Positions 1 through 8,671 of a stretch of 52,933 bases of DNA are shown piece after piece. The position numbers and the translations under genes were made by a program. The DNA comes from an uncultured Sinobacteraceae bacterium. GTDB taxonomy: Bacteria; Pseudomonadota; Gammaproteobacteria; Steroidobacterales; Steroidobacteraceae. The stretch is taken from contig CALEKY010000168.1 of assembly GCA_937902995.1 (NCBI GenBank), positions 1-52,933 of the forward strand, read 5' to 3'. Below the pieces are notes generated by a model. It worked only from the letters and a program-made list of their open reading frames with translations. It searched no databases and was not told the origin of the DNA. Positions within the stretch are counted from its first letter, which is position 1. Each line of letters starts with the position of its first letter.

Positions 1-38
<38 letters not shown>

Positions 39-112
39 ACGCGGGAGCCGCGCAATCTAGGGAAGCAGTTTCCCCGTGTCAACTAATTCTTTCTGCTCGT
101 TATTCTCGTGGG

Positions 113-1234
113 TCATTTCGACGATTGAGCTGCCTGCCGTGCCTCATGCCGCCGTTTCAGAGCGGCAACGCAGCGCGACGCAGTGCGACCGTCCCAACCC
201 GGGATTCGCGAGCCGCGCGGCCATTCGCCGTCGATGACCTTCTGTACGCTCTGCGTCAGCTCATCCGGCCTGACCAGCCGGTTCGTGCCTTCGCTGACCG
301 TGATCGGACGCTCTGTGTTCTCGCGCAGCGTGAGGCAAGGAATCCCGAGATACGTCGACTCTTCTTGGACACCTCCCGAGTCCGTCACGACAGCCTTGGC
401 AGACCTTACCAAGGACATGAACTCGATGTATCCGAGCGGCTCGGTCAATCGGATGCCCCCCGCGGACTCGAGCTGTCCGAGCAATCCGAACTCCGTGAGC
501 ATCTTTCTCGTGCGCGGATGAACAGCGAACAGCAGAGGCAGCCTCGAAGAGATCGCGACGAGCTGCTTCACGAGGTTGGTGAGCGTGTCGCGATTGTCGA
601 CGTTCGACGGCCGATGCAGCGTCACGACGCCGAAACCTCCCGCTCGGAGGCCAAACTTCGCGGGTCCCTGCTCTGCCTCGATCTGCGGCCGCAGCATCTC
701 GTACGAGTCGATCATGATGTTGCCAACCCGATCGATGCGCTCCGGCGCAACGCCCTCGCGCGCCAGGTTCTCGTCGGCATCCGGCGAAGGCGTCCAAAGC
801 ACGTCCGAAATGGCATCCGTCACCAGCCGATTGATCTCTTCAGGCATGCGGCGGTCACGGCTTCGCAACCCTGCTTCCAAGTGGATGACGGGGATCCACA
901 GCTTCGCCGCTACCAAAGCACAGGCTGCGGTCGAATTCACATCGCCAACGACGATCGTCCAGTCCGGACGCTCGGCGTTACAGACTTTCTCATAAGCCAC
1001 CATCACGCCGGCGGTTTGCACGGCATGAGTGCCGCTGCCGACTTCCAGGTGGTGGTGCGGTGCCGGCAGCTTCAGATCGCGGAAGAACGCATCCGACATG
1101 TTCGGATCGTAGTGCTGGCCGGTGTGAATGATTCGGGGCTCCACCCAGGACTCCGCCGCGAGCGCGTGGTAGAGCGGTGCGATCTTCATGAAATTGGGGC
1201 GCGCTGCCGCGATCAGATGTACTCTGCAGACCAC
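113..1234 (-). CDS. wecB: UDP-N-acetylglucosamine 2-epimerase (non-hydrolysing)
   Basis: Cytosolic enzyme interconverting UDP-GlcNAc and UDP-ManNAc, a precursor for ManNAc or ManNAcA residues of surface polysaccharides. The 373-residue protein has the family length, the N-terminal Rossmann start with the ARPNFMKIAPL variant of the usual GTRPE motif, HLEAGLRS near residue 120, the VHPRTRK and TDSGGVQEE motifs of the second domain near residues 240 and 290, and the RENTERP element. The GTG start at 1234 is preceded by GGAG at 6 nt spacing, and there is no in-frame ATG until the conserved core, so GTG is preferred. It follows gltX by about 70 bp in the same direction. The family is certain; whether the product is used as ManNAc or oxidised to ManNAcA is not shown here. 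Confidence 0.93.
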   Translation of the reverse strand: MVCRVHLIAAARPNFMKIAPLYHALAAESWVEPRIIHTGQHYDPNMSDAFFRDLKLPAPHHHLEVGSGTHAVQTAGVMVAYEKVCNAERPDWTIVVGDVNSTAACALVAAKLWIPVIHLEAGLRSRDRRMPEEINRLVTDAISDVLWTPSPDADENLAREGVAPERIDRVGNIMIDSYEMLRPQIEAEQGPAKFGLRAGGFGVVTLHRPSNVDNRDTLTNLVKQLVAISSRLPLLFAVHPRTRKMLTEFGLLGQLESAGGIRLTEPLGYIEFMSLVRSAKAVVTDSGGVQEESTYLGIPCLTLRENTERPITVSEGTNRLVRPDELTQSVQKVIDGEWPRGSRIPGWDGRTASRCVAALKRRHEARQAAQSSK

Positions 1235-1302
1235 ATTGCACTCCAGTGAAGCGGCCTAGGAAGCGGGCCGCAGCTCGCAATCTTCTTCGAAACGGGCGCT
1301 GT

Positions 1303-2709
1303 TCAACCCGCCGCGGATTCTATGTAGCCGATCGCACACTCGATCCGACGCAAGGTTGCTTCCTGACCCAAGACTTCCAGCGTGACATCGATGGGCGGCG
1401 AGGCCGCCGATCCCGTGATCGCCACCCGCAGCGGCTGGGCCACCTTTCCGAGGCCCACACCCAATTCTGAAGCAACTTCAGCCACGGCCGCGTGAATGGA
1501 TGTCGCATTCCACTGTTCGAGCTTGGCGAACTTGTCGCCGCTGAGCCGAAGCGCAGCAACCGCCTCGGCCGTCAGGTTCTTCTTCGCGGCCTTCTCGTCG
1601 TACTTTTGGACGTCTTCGAAGAAGTAGCGACTGTTCGCCGCCATCTCCTTGAGCGTCTTGGCGCGCTCCTGCATGACCTTTGCGACTCGGGCGAGTTTGC
1701 CCTCGTCCTCGCACACGATACCGAGCGCCTCGAGTTGGGGACGCAGCAGCTTGCCCAACCGCTCTGGCGCGGCCCGCATGATGTGCTGCTGATTCAGCCA
1801 GAGAAGTTTTTCTGGATTGAATGCGGACGCCGCTTTGTTGACGTCGTGGATGTCGAAGACCCGCTGGAGCTCTTCCAAGGTGAAGATTTCCTGATCGCCG
1901 TACGACCAGCCAAGGCGCACGAGATAGTTGAGCAGCGCTTCGGGCAAATACCCCTCATCCCGATACTGCAGGACGCTCACTGCGCCGTGTCGCTTCGACA
2001 GCTTCGCGCCATCGGCACCGAGAATCATGGGCACGTGGGCGTAGACCGGCGTCGGAGCGCCCAGCGCTCGCAGCATGTTGATCTGACGCGGCGTGTTGTT
2101 GAGGTGGTCATCGCCTCGGATGACGTGCGTGACCTTCATGTCCATGTCGTCCACGACGACGCAGAAATTGTACGTCGGCGTGCCGTCGGATCTGGCGATG
2201 ATGAGGTCATCCAGCTCGGCATTGTCGAACACGACGTTGCCGTGGATCGCATCTTCGACGACCACGGTACCGTCGAGGGGATTCTTGAAACGGATGACCG
2301 GCTCGACGCCTGGACGCGGCTCCTTGCGATTACGGCACGTGCCGTTGTAGCGCGGCTTTTGTTTCGCTGCGAGCTGCTGATTGCGCATGGCTTCGAGCTC
2401 TTCCTTCGTGCAGTAGCAGCGATACGCATGCCCCGACGCAAGGAACTGCTCGATCACTTCGCGATAGCGATCCATGCGCTTGGTTTGATAGTACGGGCCC
2501 TCGTCGGCGTCCAGGCCGAGCCACTTCATGCCGTCCAAGATGACCTGGGTCGCCTCCTCCGTCGACCGCTCGCGGTCTGTGTCCTCGATCCGAAGGATGA
2601 AAACGCCCCCGTGGCGGCGCGCATAGAGCCAGGAAAACAACGCCGTGCGCACCCCACCGATGTGCAGCATTCCGGTTGGGCTTGGAGCGAAGCGTGTTCT
2701 TACTTGCAT
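1303..2709 (-). CDS. gltX: glutamyl-tRNA synthetase
   Basis: Class I aminoacyl-tRNA synthetase that charges tRNA-Glu with glutamate. The protein begins MQVRTRFAPSPTG, the canonical family start, followed by the HIGG form of the HIGH motif; KLSKRHG near residue 240 is the KMSKS loop. The 468-residue length is normal. The open frame extends 30 codons further upstream, but that extension has no family resemblance and the ATG at 2709 gives the conserved N terminus, so this start was chosen. It is a housekeeping gene at the border of the polysaccharide locus, between tRNA-Val upstream and wecB downstream, all on the minus strand. Confidence 0.96.
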   Translation of the reverse strand: MQVRTRFAPSPTGMLHIGGVRTALFSWLYARRHGGVFILRIEDTDRERSTEEATQVILDGMKWLGLDADEGPYYQTKRMDRYREVIEQFLASGHAYRCYCTKEELEAMRNQQLAAKQKPRYNGTCRNRKEPRPGVEPVIRFKNPLDGTVVVEDAIHGNVVFDNAELDDLIIARSDGTPTYNFCVVVDDMDMKVTHVIRGDDHLNNTPRQINMLRALGAPTPVYAHVPMILGADGAKLSKRHGAVSVLQYRDEGYLPEALLNYLVRLGWSYGDQEIFTLEELQRVFDIHDVNKAASAFNPEKLLWLNQQHIMRAAPERLGKLLRPQLEALGIVCEDEGKLARVAKVMQERAKTLKEMAANSRYFFEDVQKYDEKAAKKNLTAEAVAALRLSGDKFAKLEQWNATSIHAAVAEVASELGVGLGKVAQPLRVAITGSAASPPIDVTLEVLGQEATLRRIECAIGYIESAAG

Positions 2710-2834
2710 ACGTGAGTCGATGGGCGGACGGCTGTCGTGCGGAGCGTCGCACGAAGTTACCAGCCGAGATGTGTAGGACGGCCCCGCAGCTACGCTCAAC
2801 TATCCGCGGTCCGCTTTGTCCGCTGAATTTGAGA

Positions 2835-2909
2835 TGGTGGGCGGTGCAGGGATTGAACCTGCGACCCCTGCCGTGTGAAAGCAGTGCTCTACCGCTGAGC
2901 TAACCGCCC
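2835..2909 (-). tRNA. tRNA-Val(CAC)
   Basis: Complete minus-strand cloverleaf with encoded CCA: acceptor GGGCGGT pairs with ACCGCCC, discriminator A, D arm GCTC/GAGC, T arm with GGTTCAATCC. The 17-nt anticodon arm divides into stem CTGCT/GGCAG and loop TTCACAC, giving anticodon CAC (valine, GTG codon). A shifted reading of the loop would suggest TTC (Glu), but 5+7+5 pairing supports CAC. It lies 125 bp upstream of gltX on the same strand. Confidence 0.88.
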
Positions 2910-2990
2910 AAACTTGAATCGTACGCGGCGCGCCGACGGGGCGCGTAGTGTAGGGAACGCGCGCAGAAGGGTCAAACGCAGGAAGTCGGC

Positions 2991-3440
2991 TCAAGACATC
3001 GCGTGCTGCGGCGGCGGACGATTGAGCCCGACCCAATACATTCCCAGGCTGCTGACAGCTTCGACGAACGAGCCGAATTCGACGGGCTTACGCACATAGC
3101 TATTGGCGCCAAGGTTGTAGCTCGCCAAGACGTCGGCGTCTTGACTGGAAGACGTCAGCACGACGACCGGCAACATCCGAGTCCGTTCGTCCGCGCGCAG
3201 ACGCTTCAATACACCGAGGCCGTCCAATTTCGGAAGCTTGAGATCGAGCAGGATGACCGTGGGTGTACGGGAAAGATCGCGGCCGGCGTATTGACCGGTA
3301 CCGAACAAGAAGTCGATCGCCTCGACGCCGTCGCGAACGACCACGATCTCATGGGCGAGGTTGTTCTTGCGCAAGCTGAGCAGCGTCAGCTCTTCATCGT
3401 CAGGATTGTCCTCGACCAGCAAGATGTACCGATCCGTCAT
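2991..3440 (-). CDS. single-domain response regulator (Rcp1-like)
   Basis: A 149-residue receiver domain with no output domain. Visible landmarks are the acidic pocket VEDNPDD (residues 9-15), phospho-acceptor D66 in LLDLKLPKLDG, T96 followed by SSS, and K118 in RKPVEF. The long beta3-alpha3 loop and the spacing resemble the Rcp1 group that pairs with phytochrome-type or other hybrid kinases (family knowledge). The ATG at 3440 has AAGGGG at good spacing; a GTG two codons upstream is possible. No kinase gene is adjacent, so the partner is unknown. It stands alone between tRNA-Val and the sugar-nucleotide operon. Confidence 0.85.
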   Translation of the reverse strand: MTDRYILLVEDNPDDEELTLLSLRKNNLAHEIVVVRDGVEAIDFLFGTGQYAGRDLSRTPTVILLDLKLPKLDGLGVLKRLRADERTRMLPVVVLTSSSQDADVLASYNLGANSYVRKPVEFGSFVEAVSSLGMYWVGLNRPPPQHAMS

Positions 3441-3683
3441 TGCCACCCCTTAGCAATCACCTGTCTGCAGACACGTTGCGTGGACAACTGCTGTTCCTCG
3501 CCGTCGACGGCGCACGACGAAATCGTACGATATTCCGGCACCGCCGCAATGCCCGGATTTATGCCCATGACGGCCGTACTAAGGGGAAAGATGATAGGGG
3601 CCGATCCTATGACAAACCGGCCCCATGGCGTAAGAGCGTTCGGCTGATGCGCCATTAGGGGGTTGGGCCGAATAACCCTTGCC

Positions 3684-5066
3684 TCAGTGCCCCTCCTCCC
3701 CGCCGATCAAGCCCAGCAACTCCGCCGTTTTAGCCTGCATGAGTGCCGGATCGCCGCGGCTTTCGACATTGAGGCGAATCAAGGGCTCCGTGTTCGAAGC
3801 GCGCAAATTGAAACGCCAATTGTCGTACTCGATCGACAGTCCGTCCGTGAAATCTATTGTGCGCGCGCCGGGCTCGTACCGGGCCTGCACGGCACGGATC
3901 GTCGCTTTCGCATCGGGCACTTTGCGATTGATCTCGCCGCTCGCCGGGAACTTCGCGATCCGCTCGCCGACGAGCGCCGAGAGCGGCTGACCCGATTCGC
4001 ACATCAATTGAGTGACCAGAAGCCACGGGATCTGACCGCTGTCGCAGTAACCGAAGGCGCGGAAATAATGATGCGCGCTCATCTCTCCGCCATAGGTCGC
4101 GTCGTTTGCCCGCATCACATCTTTCATGAAAGCGTGACCGGACTTCGACATCACCGACTTTCCGCCGTGCGAGCTCACGATGTCGAGCGTGGCCCATGTC
4201 AGGCGCGGATCGTGGACGATTCGCGCGCCCGGCTCCCGCTTGAGAAACGCCGATGCGAGCAGACCGACGATGTAGTAACCCTCGATGAACTCGCCGCGTT
4301 CGTCGAAAAGAAAACATCGATCGAAATCGCCGTCCCAAGCGATGCCCAAGTCGGCACCATGCTTGCGAATCGCCTCGATCGTCGCGGCTCGGTTCTCCTC
4401 GAGCATCGGATTCGGAACTCCGTTCGGAAAGGTTCCGTCCGGCTCGTGATGAATCTTGATGAATTCGAACGGCAAGTGCGGTTCGAGTTTGTCGACCACG
4501 AGCCCGGCACCGCCGTTGCCGGCATTCACCACGATTCTCAACTTCCGAAGCTTGCCCGGCTCGAGATACGAAAGCAGGTGAGAAACGTAGCGCTCGCCGA
4601 TGTCGAGATCGATGCGTCGACCGAGGCGTTCCGGCCGCGAAAAACGACCGGCTTCGGCAATCGCTTGAATCTCCTTGAGGCCAGTATCGCCGCTGATCGG
4701 CCGCGACTCCTCGCGAACGAACTTCATGCCGTTGTAGTCGGGCGGATTGTGACTTGCGGTCACCATGATTCCGCCGTCCATCCGCTCCGAGAAGGTCGCG
4801 AAATAGACGCACTCGGTTCCGCACAAACCGATGTCGTAAACGTCGACACCGGAATCGAGCAACCCTTTGGTCAGCGCCGTACACAGCTCTGCGCTGGACA
4901 AACGAATATCGCGGCCGACGATCACACGCTTGGGTTTGAGAAATTCTGCGTAGGCGCGCCCGATACGATAAGCGACGTCTGGATTGAGCTCGGTCGGGAT
5001 GCGACCGCGATAGTCGTAAGCCTTGAAGCCGACGATCTTCGTCGGCGATAGAGAATCAACGCTCAT
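3684..5066 (-). CDS. manB: phosphomannomutase/phosphoglucomutase
   Basis: Converts mannose-6-P to mannose-1-P (and often glucose-6-P to glucose-1-P), feeding GDP-mannose and UDP-glucose synthesis. The 460-residue protein shows all four domains of the alpha-D-phosphohexomutase family: active-site serine in TASHNPPDYNGMK, metal loop DGDFDRC, sugar-specificity loop GEMSAHHYF, and the phosphate-binding RASNTEPLIRLN near the C terminus. The frame opens at a GTG (5120) directly after the manC stop, but ATG 5066 begins just before the conserved FKAYDYRGR and is preferred. It follows manC in the same direction with short spacing, so the two are almost certainly co-transcribed; AlgC-like bifunctionality is likely but not provable here. 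Confidence 0.92.
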   Translation of the reverse strand: MSVDSLSPTKIVGFKAYDYRGRIPTELNPDVAYRIGRAYAEFLKPKRVIVGRDIRLSSAELCTALTKGLLDSGVDVYDIGLCGTECVYFATFSERMDGGIMVTASHNPPDYNGMKFVREESRPISGDTGLKEIQAIAEAGRFSRPERLGRRIDLDIGERYVSHLLSYLEPGKLRKLRIVVNAGNGGAGLVVDKLEPHLPFEFIKIHHEPDGTFPNGVPNPMLEENRAATIEAIRKHGADLGIAWDGDFDRCFLFDERGEFIEGYYIVGLLASAFLKREPGARIVHDPRLTWATLDIVSSHGGKSVMSKSGHAFMKDVMRANDATYGGEMSAHHYFRAFGYCDSGQIPWLLVTQLMCESGQPLSALVGERIAKFPASGEINRKVPDAKATIRAVQARYEPGARTIDFTDGLSIEYDNWRFNLRASNTEPLIRLNVESRGDPALMQAKTAELLGLIGGEEGH

Positions 5067-5120
5067 GTTGAATCCGATAAGTCTGCGCTCGCCGGTTCTC
5101 GACAACGATCGGCGCGGCAC

Positions 5121-6554
5121 TCAGCCCGTCTGACCTTCGCGGCCGTAACGATCCTCGAAACGAACGATATCGTCCTCGCCCAAGTAACTGCCGGACTGTA
5201 CCTCAATGATGTGCAAGGGAATCTTCCCGGGATTCTCGATGCGATGACGCGTACCGAGCGGGATATACGTCGACTGATTCTCCTCGAGCAGAAACGTCTC
5301 ATCGCCGCGTGTGATTCGGGCCGTGCCGGACACGACGATCCAGTGCTCGGCTCGATGGTGATGGAGCTGCAACGACATGCTCGCCCCCGGCTTCACGACG
5401 AGACGCTTCACTTGGAAACGATCGCCTGCATCGATCGAATCGTAGCTGCCCCATGGTCTGAACACCTCGCGGTGCAGCGACGTCTCGTTGCGTCCTTGCT
5501 TCTTGAGCTTCTCGACGAGCAGTTTCACGTCCTGCACGCGATCCTTCGGCGCGACGAGCACCGCATCCTTCGTTTCTACGACGACGTGGCCCTTCAATCC
5601 CACGGCGGCAACGAGCCTGCTCGTCGATTGCAAGTAACAGTCGTGCGCATCTTCGACCAAGACATCTCCGATACAGACATTCCCCTGCTCGTCGGCGGGA
5701 ATCGCTTCGTGCAATGCGGACCACGATCCGACATCGCTCCAGCCCGCATCGAGCGGTACGACGACGCCGTTGCGAGTTTTTTCCATGACGGCGTAGTCGA
5801 TCGAATCGCTCGGACAGGCTTCGAACTCCTTGGCCGGAAGCCGCGTGAAATCGAGATCGCGCTTTGCTGCCGTAAAAGCTTGCGCACAAGCGTCGTAGAT
5901 CGCCGAAGCATGCGCACGCAACTCGTCGAGCACCTGCGCCGCCTTGAACATGAACATGCCGCTGTTCCAGAAGTACTCTTTGGACTCGACGTACTTCTTG
6001 GCTGTCGGTAGATCCGGCTTCTCGACGAACTCGGCAATGCCGAAGACCGGACCGCTGCCCTCTTGACGCCTGATGTATCCGTAGCCCGTCTCCGGCTTCG
6101 TCGGAACGACACCAAACGTGACGAGCTTGCCTTCGAGCGCTGCCGTGCGCCCGATCTCAACGGCGGCTTGGAATGCGCGTACGTCGCGGATCACGTGATC
6201 TGCCGGCAAGACGAGCAACACAGCGTCGTCGTTGGACTTCCCCTCGCCTCCCGTGACCGCTGCCATTGCGGCAACGGCGATTGCGGGCGCCGTGTTTCGT
6301 CCGCACGGCTCGAGAAGGATCGACGCTTGGTCGAATCCTGCCTCGCGCAACTGCTCGGCCACGAGAAAGCGGTGCTGCTCATTGCACACGACGATCGGCG
6401 CCGCAACGTCCTTCACGCCATTCAGACGCGCCAACGTTTCCTGCAGCATCGTGCCTTTGCCCACCAAGGGGAGGAGCTGCTTCGGATAGAGCTCGCGCGA
6501 TAGCGGCCAAAGCCTCGTGCCGGAACCGCCAGACAGGATTACGGGAATAAGCAT
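5121..6554 (-). CDS. manC: mannose-1-P guanylyltransferase / mannose-6-P isomerase
   Basis: Bifunctional enzyme that isomerises fructose-6-P to mannose-6-P and joins mannose-1-P to GTP to give GDP-mannose. The N-terminal nucleotidyltransferase domain (about residues 1-300) carries the GSGTRLWPLSRELYPKQ signature at the start and FVEKP near residue 155. The C-terminal type II isomerase cupin (about 340-475) carries the metal-ligand pattern LQLHHHRAEHWIVVSG. Length 477 is normal. ATG 6554 has AGAGG upstream. It is immediately followed by the mutase gene, and Ugd lies upstream, forming a sugar-nucleotide supply group. Confidence 0.95.
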   Translation of the reverse strand: MLIPVILSGGSGTRLWPLSRELYPKQLLPLVGKGTMLQETLARLNGVKDVAAPIVVCNEQHRFLVAEQLREAGFDQASILLEPCGRNTAPAIAVAAMAAVTGGEGKSNDDAVLLVLPADHVIRDVRAFQAAVEIGRTAALEGKLVTFGVVPTKPETGYGYIRRQEGSGPVFGIAEFVEKPDLPTAKKYVESKEYFWNSGMFMFKAAQVLDELRAHASAIYDACAQAFTAAKRDLDFTRLPAKEFEACPSDSIDYAVMEKTRNGVVVPLDAGWSDVGSWSALHEAIPADEQGNVCIGDVLVEDAHDCYLQSTSRLVAAVGLKGHVVVETKDAVLVAPKDRVQDVKLLVEKLKKQGRNETSLHREVFRPWGSYDSIDAGDRFQVKRLVVKPGASMSLQLHHHRAEHWIVVSGTARITRGDETFLLEENQSTYIPLGTRHRIENPGKIPLHIIEVQSGSYLGEDDIVRFEDRYGREGQTG

Positions 6555-6636
6555 TGCAGCCTCTTAGTTACGGCCGTGCGCACCGGTCAATCGTTCGCAA
6601 ACCCGTATTCGCGAAACCCATCCTGAGCAATGCGAT

Positions 6637-7980
6637 TCACCCGGCCTTCGCGACGCTGTCACCGCGCCCAATCGCATAGTAGGAAAGTCCAAAACGTTTC
6701 ACGAAACTGGGATCGTAGATATTTCGGCCGTCGAAGATGACGGGATGGCGAAGCTTGCCCTTGATCGACTCGAAATCGGGGCTGCGGAACTCCTGCCACT
6801 CGGTCACGATCGCCAACGCATCCGCACCCTCGAGCGCCTCCAGCGAGCTGTTCACCAGAGCAAGATCCGCGCGTTCGCCGTAGATGCGTCGCGCTTCGTC
6901 GCGCGCCACCGGGTCATACGCCCGCACCTTGGCGCCTGCCGCCCACAGACTCTCCATGAGCACGCGGCTCGGCGCCTCGCGCATATCGTCCGTGTTCGGC
7001 TTGAACGCCAAACCCCATAAAGCAATGGTTTTCCCAGCGAGCTCTCCGTTGAAATAGCGTTTGATCCGCTCGAACAGCACACCCTTCTGGCGCTTGTTGA
7101 CGGACTCAACCGCAGACAACAGCTCGGCATCGAATGCGTACTCGCGAGCGCTACGCGCAAGCGCTTGAACGTCCTTCGGGAAGCACGATCCGCCATAACC
7201 GCATCCCGGGTAGATGAAGTGGTAGCCGATGCGTGGATCAGAGCCGATGCCCAACCGTACCTTCTCGATATCGGCGCCCATGCGCTCGGCCAGATTGGCC
7301 AGCTCGTTCATGAAGCTGATCTTCGTGGCGAGCATGGCATTCGCGGCATACTTGGTGAGCTCCGACGAACGCACGTCCATGACGATCATGCGTTCGCGGT
7401 TACGTGTGAACGGATCGTAGAGCGCCTTCAACAACTCGGCCGTGCGGGGATTGTCGGTGCCGACGACGATGCGATCGGGCTTCATGAAGTCGTTGATCGC
7501 TGCGCCTTCTTTCAAGAACTCGGGGTTCGACACCACATCGAATTCGACGGCGACACCCCGCTCCTTCAGCATCGCCTCGATCCTCGCCTTGACCTTGTCC
7601 GCCGTGCCGACCGGAACGGTCGACTTGGTCACGACGACACGGTACTCGGACATGTTGCGTCCGATCGTTTCGGCCACCGCCAGAACGTGCCTGAGATCGG
7701 CTGAACCGTCCTCGTCGGGGGGCGTACCCACGGCGATGAACTGAAACAGTCCGTGCTTGACACCCTCGGCGGCATCGGTCGTAAAACTGAGACGGCCCGC
7801 GGCCAGATTCTTCCTGAGAAGCTCATCCAATCCGGGCTCGTAGATGGGCGACTCCCCACGCCTTAGCTTCTCTACCTTTTGTTCGTCGACATCGACGCAC
7901 AGGACGCTGTTGCCCGCCTCGGCAAAACAGGCCCCCGTCACGAGCCCCACGTAACCCGAACCGAAAATCGTAAGACGCAC
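6637..7980 (-). CDS. ugd: UDP-glucose 6-dehydrogenase
   Basis: Oxidises UDP-glucose to UDP-glucuronate with two NAD+. The 447-residue protein opens with the Rossmann fingerprint GSGYVGLVTGACFAEAG and has the catalytic-cysteine segment YPGCGYGGSCFPKD near residue 260 and the C-terminal UDP-binding part with AFKPNTDDMREAPS. The start is GTG at 7980. UDP-GlcA can be converted to UDP-GalA by the 4-epimerase at 51.2-52.2 kb. It is the first gene after a 690-bp gene-free stretch that carries candidate regulatory sites, so it may lead the ugd-manC-manB unit (short spacing, same strand). Confidence 0.95.
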   Translation of the reverse strand: MRLTIFGSGYVGLVTGACFAEAGNSVLCVDVDEQKVEKLRRGESPIYEPGLDELLRKNLAAGRLSFTTDAAEGVKHGLFQFIAVGTPPDEDGSADLRHVLAVAETIGRNMSEYRVVVTKSTVPVGTADKVKARIEAMLKERGVAVEFDVVSNPEFLKEGAAINDFMKPDRIVVGTDNPRTAELLKALYDPFTRNRERMIVMDVRSSELTKYAANAMLATKISFMNELANLAERMGADIEKVRLGIGSDPRIGYHFIYPGCGYGGSCFPKDVQALARSAREYAFDAELLSAVESVNKRQKGVLFERIKRYFNGELAGKTIALWGLAFKPNTDDMREAPSRVLMESLWAAGAKVRAYDPVARDEARRIYGERADLALVNSSLEALEGADALAIVTEWQEFRSPDFESIKGKLRHPVIFDGRNIYDPSFVKRFGLSYYAIGRGDSVAKAG

Positions 7981-8113
7981 TTGTAACCCGCGAAGAAAAA
8001 AGGAAAAAACTGAGCGAGCTTACCGAGCCCTCGTAGGTTGGTAAAGGAACGATTCGTACCATGCAGGGTCTTGCGCGTGCTCAAATCCATCCTGGCGGTG
8101 AGAGGTTCCGGAA

Positions 8114-8130
8114 TCGACCTACCGCCTGGC
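8114..8130 (-). promoter_or_regulatory. JUMPStart/ops-like motif
   Basis: The minus strand reads GCCAGGCGGTAGGTCG (8130 to 8115). It matches the core GGCGGTAG of the RfaH ops element and the preceding GCCAG of the JUMPStart sequence known from enterobacterial polysaccharide operons, but differs at the following C. It sits about 140 bp before the ugd start in the right orientation. An 8-mer match can occur by chance in 50 kb of GC-rich DNA, so the position is the main support. Confidence 0.35.
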
Positions 8131-8175
8131 GAGACGCGTTCCGATTTTTTCAGCACCGCCACCATCCGATTTTTT

Positions 8176-8191
8176 TGTGATTTTCATCACG
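8176..8191. promoter_or_regulatory. CRP/Clp-type operator
   Basis: TGTGATTTTCATCACG matches the CRP-family palindrome TGTGA-N6-TCACA at 9 of 10 fixed positions, with perfect GTGAT/ATCAC half sites. It is in the gene-free DNA about 195 bp upstream of ugd. In Xanthomonas the CRP-like protein Clp controls exopolysaccharide genes (established for that genus); use of this site here is inference. A direct repeat of CCGATTTTTT (8141-8150 and 8166-8175) abuts it. Confidence 0.55.
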
Positions 8192-8249
8192 CTTCGCGAG
8201 GGAATTTTCGGACGTTTGTCGCTTATGCAATTGGGGCGTCGCTCAAGGT

Positions 8250-8501
8250 CCAGGGGCCTGGGCGGCCCCCTGGGAGGATGCAGGCTTGCAAGGGACTGCG
8301 ACGGCCACCGACATCTCAGGGAAGAGGCTTGGTGACCGCGACCGATGGGATCAGGTCGGCCTGCAACCCTTTCCCGCCTGAGTGGTGTGTCCACGAGCAC
8401 GTCGCCGGACTTCGAGTCCGGCCAAGAATGTCGAAAGCCGCGGTGAGCATCCCTGCTCCCGCGGCTTTCATGTTTCTCAAGAGCTCATTCAATCCCTTGA
8501 G
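8250..8501. ncRNA. chain of strong hairpins, candidate structured RNA
   Basis: This part of the gene-free stretch 7981-8671 holds, in plus coordinates: stem 8250-8258/8264-8273 (CCAGGGGCC with its near complement); a three-way fold closed by TGCAGGC 8279-8285 with GCCTGCA 8359-8365, containing two adjacent hairpins 8302-8309/8331-8338 and 8339-8343/8354-8358; a perfect 8-bp hairpin 8404-8411/8415-8422; a 16-bp hairpin 8433-8469 with one bulge (AAAGCCGCGG arms); and 8476-8481/8496-8501. Strand cannot be decided: it may be the 3' end/terminator region of the wecA transcript, a stand-alone small RNA, or a leader. No known riboswitch consensus was recognised. The remaining flanks of the stretch hold no convincing gene. 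Confidence 0.4.
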
Positions 8502-8671
8502 GCCGCAACGTCGGGTTACCCGTCCGTCGCCGCACGCGCAGTCCGTTGCCCGTGCGAGAGAGATGCTAGCGAAACGCCTCTTGGATGGGAGCGCGAATTT
8601 CTGGTGGTTCCGGGCAGAAATGCAATGCCTGCGCCGGAAGGTCGGATCCCATTGCCATTCGCGGCAAGGTG

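Noticed and set aside
125..1249. Long plus-strand open frame (374 codons) opposite wecB
   Set aside because: It is antisense to a clear 2-epimerase gene and its product is Arg/His-rich with no domain pattern, as expected for a shadow frame in GC-rich DNA. The same applies to long plus-strand frames over gltX, the mutase and the SLBB genes.
2835..2909. Reading the tRNA as tRNA-Glu(TTC) because it precedes gltX
   Set aside because: The 5+7+5 anticodon arm places CAC, not TTC, at positions 34-36.
3437..3655. 72-codon minus-strand frame ending in an ATGA overlap with the response-regulator start
   Set aside because: The overlap is suggestive, but there is no ribosome site or family resemblance and composition does not look coding. 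Left out as a gene.
8309..8319. CTGAGATGT on the minus strand, as at the 5' end of E. coli 6S RNA, followed by a CAGTCCC stretch
   Set aside because: No matching complementary 3' strand was found within about 180 nt on either side to close the 6S rod, so the match is likely chance.
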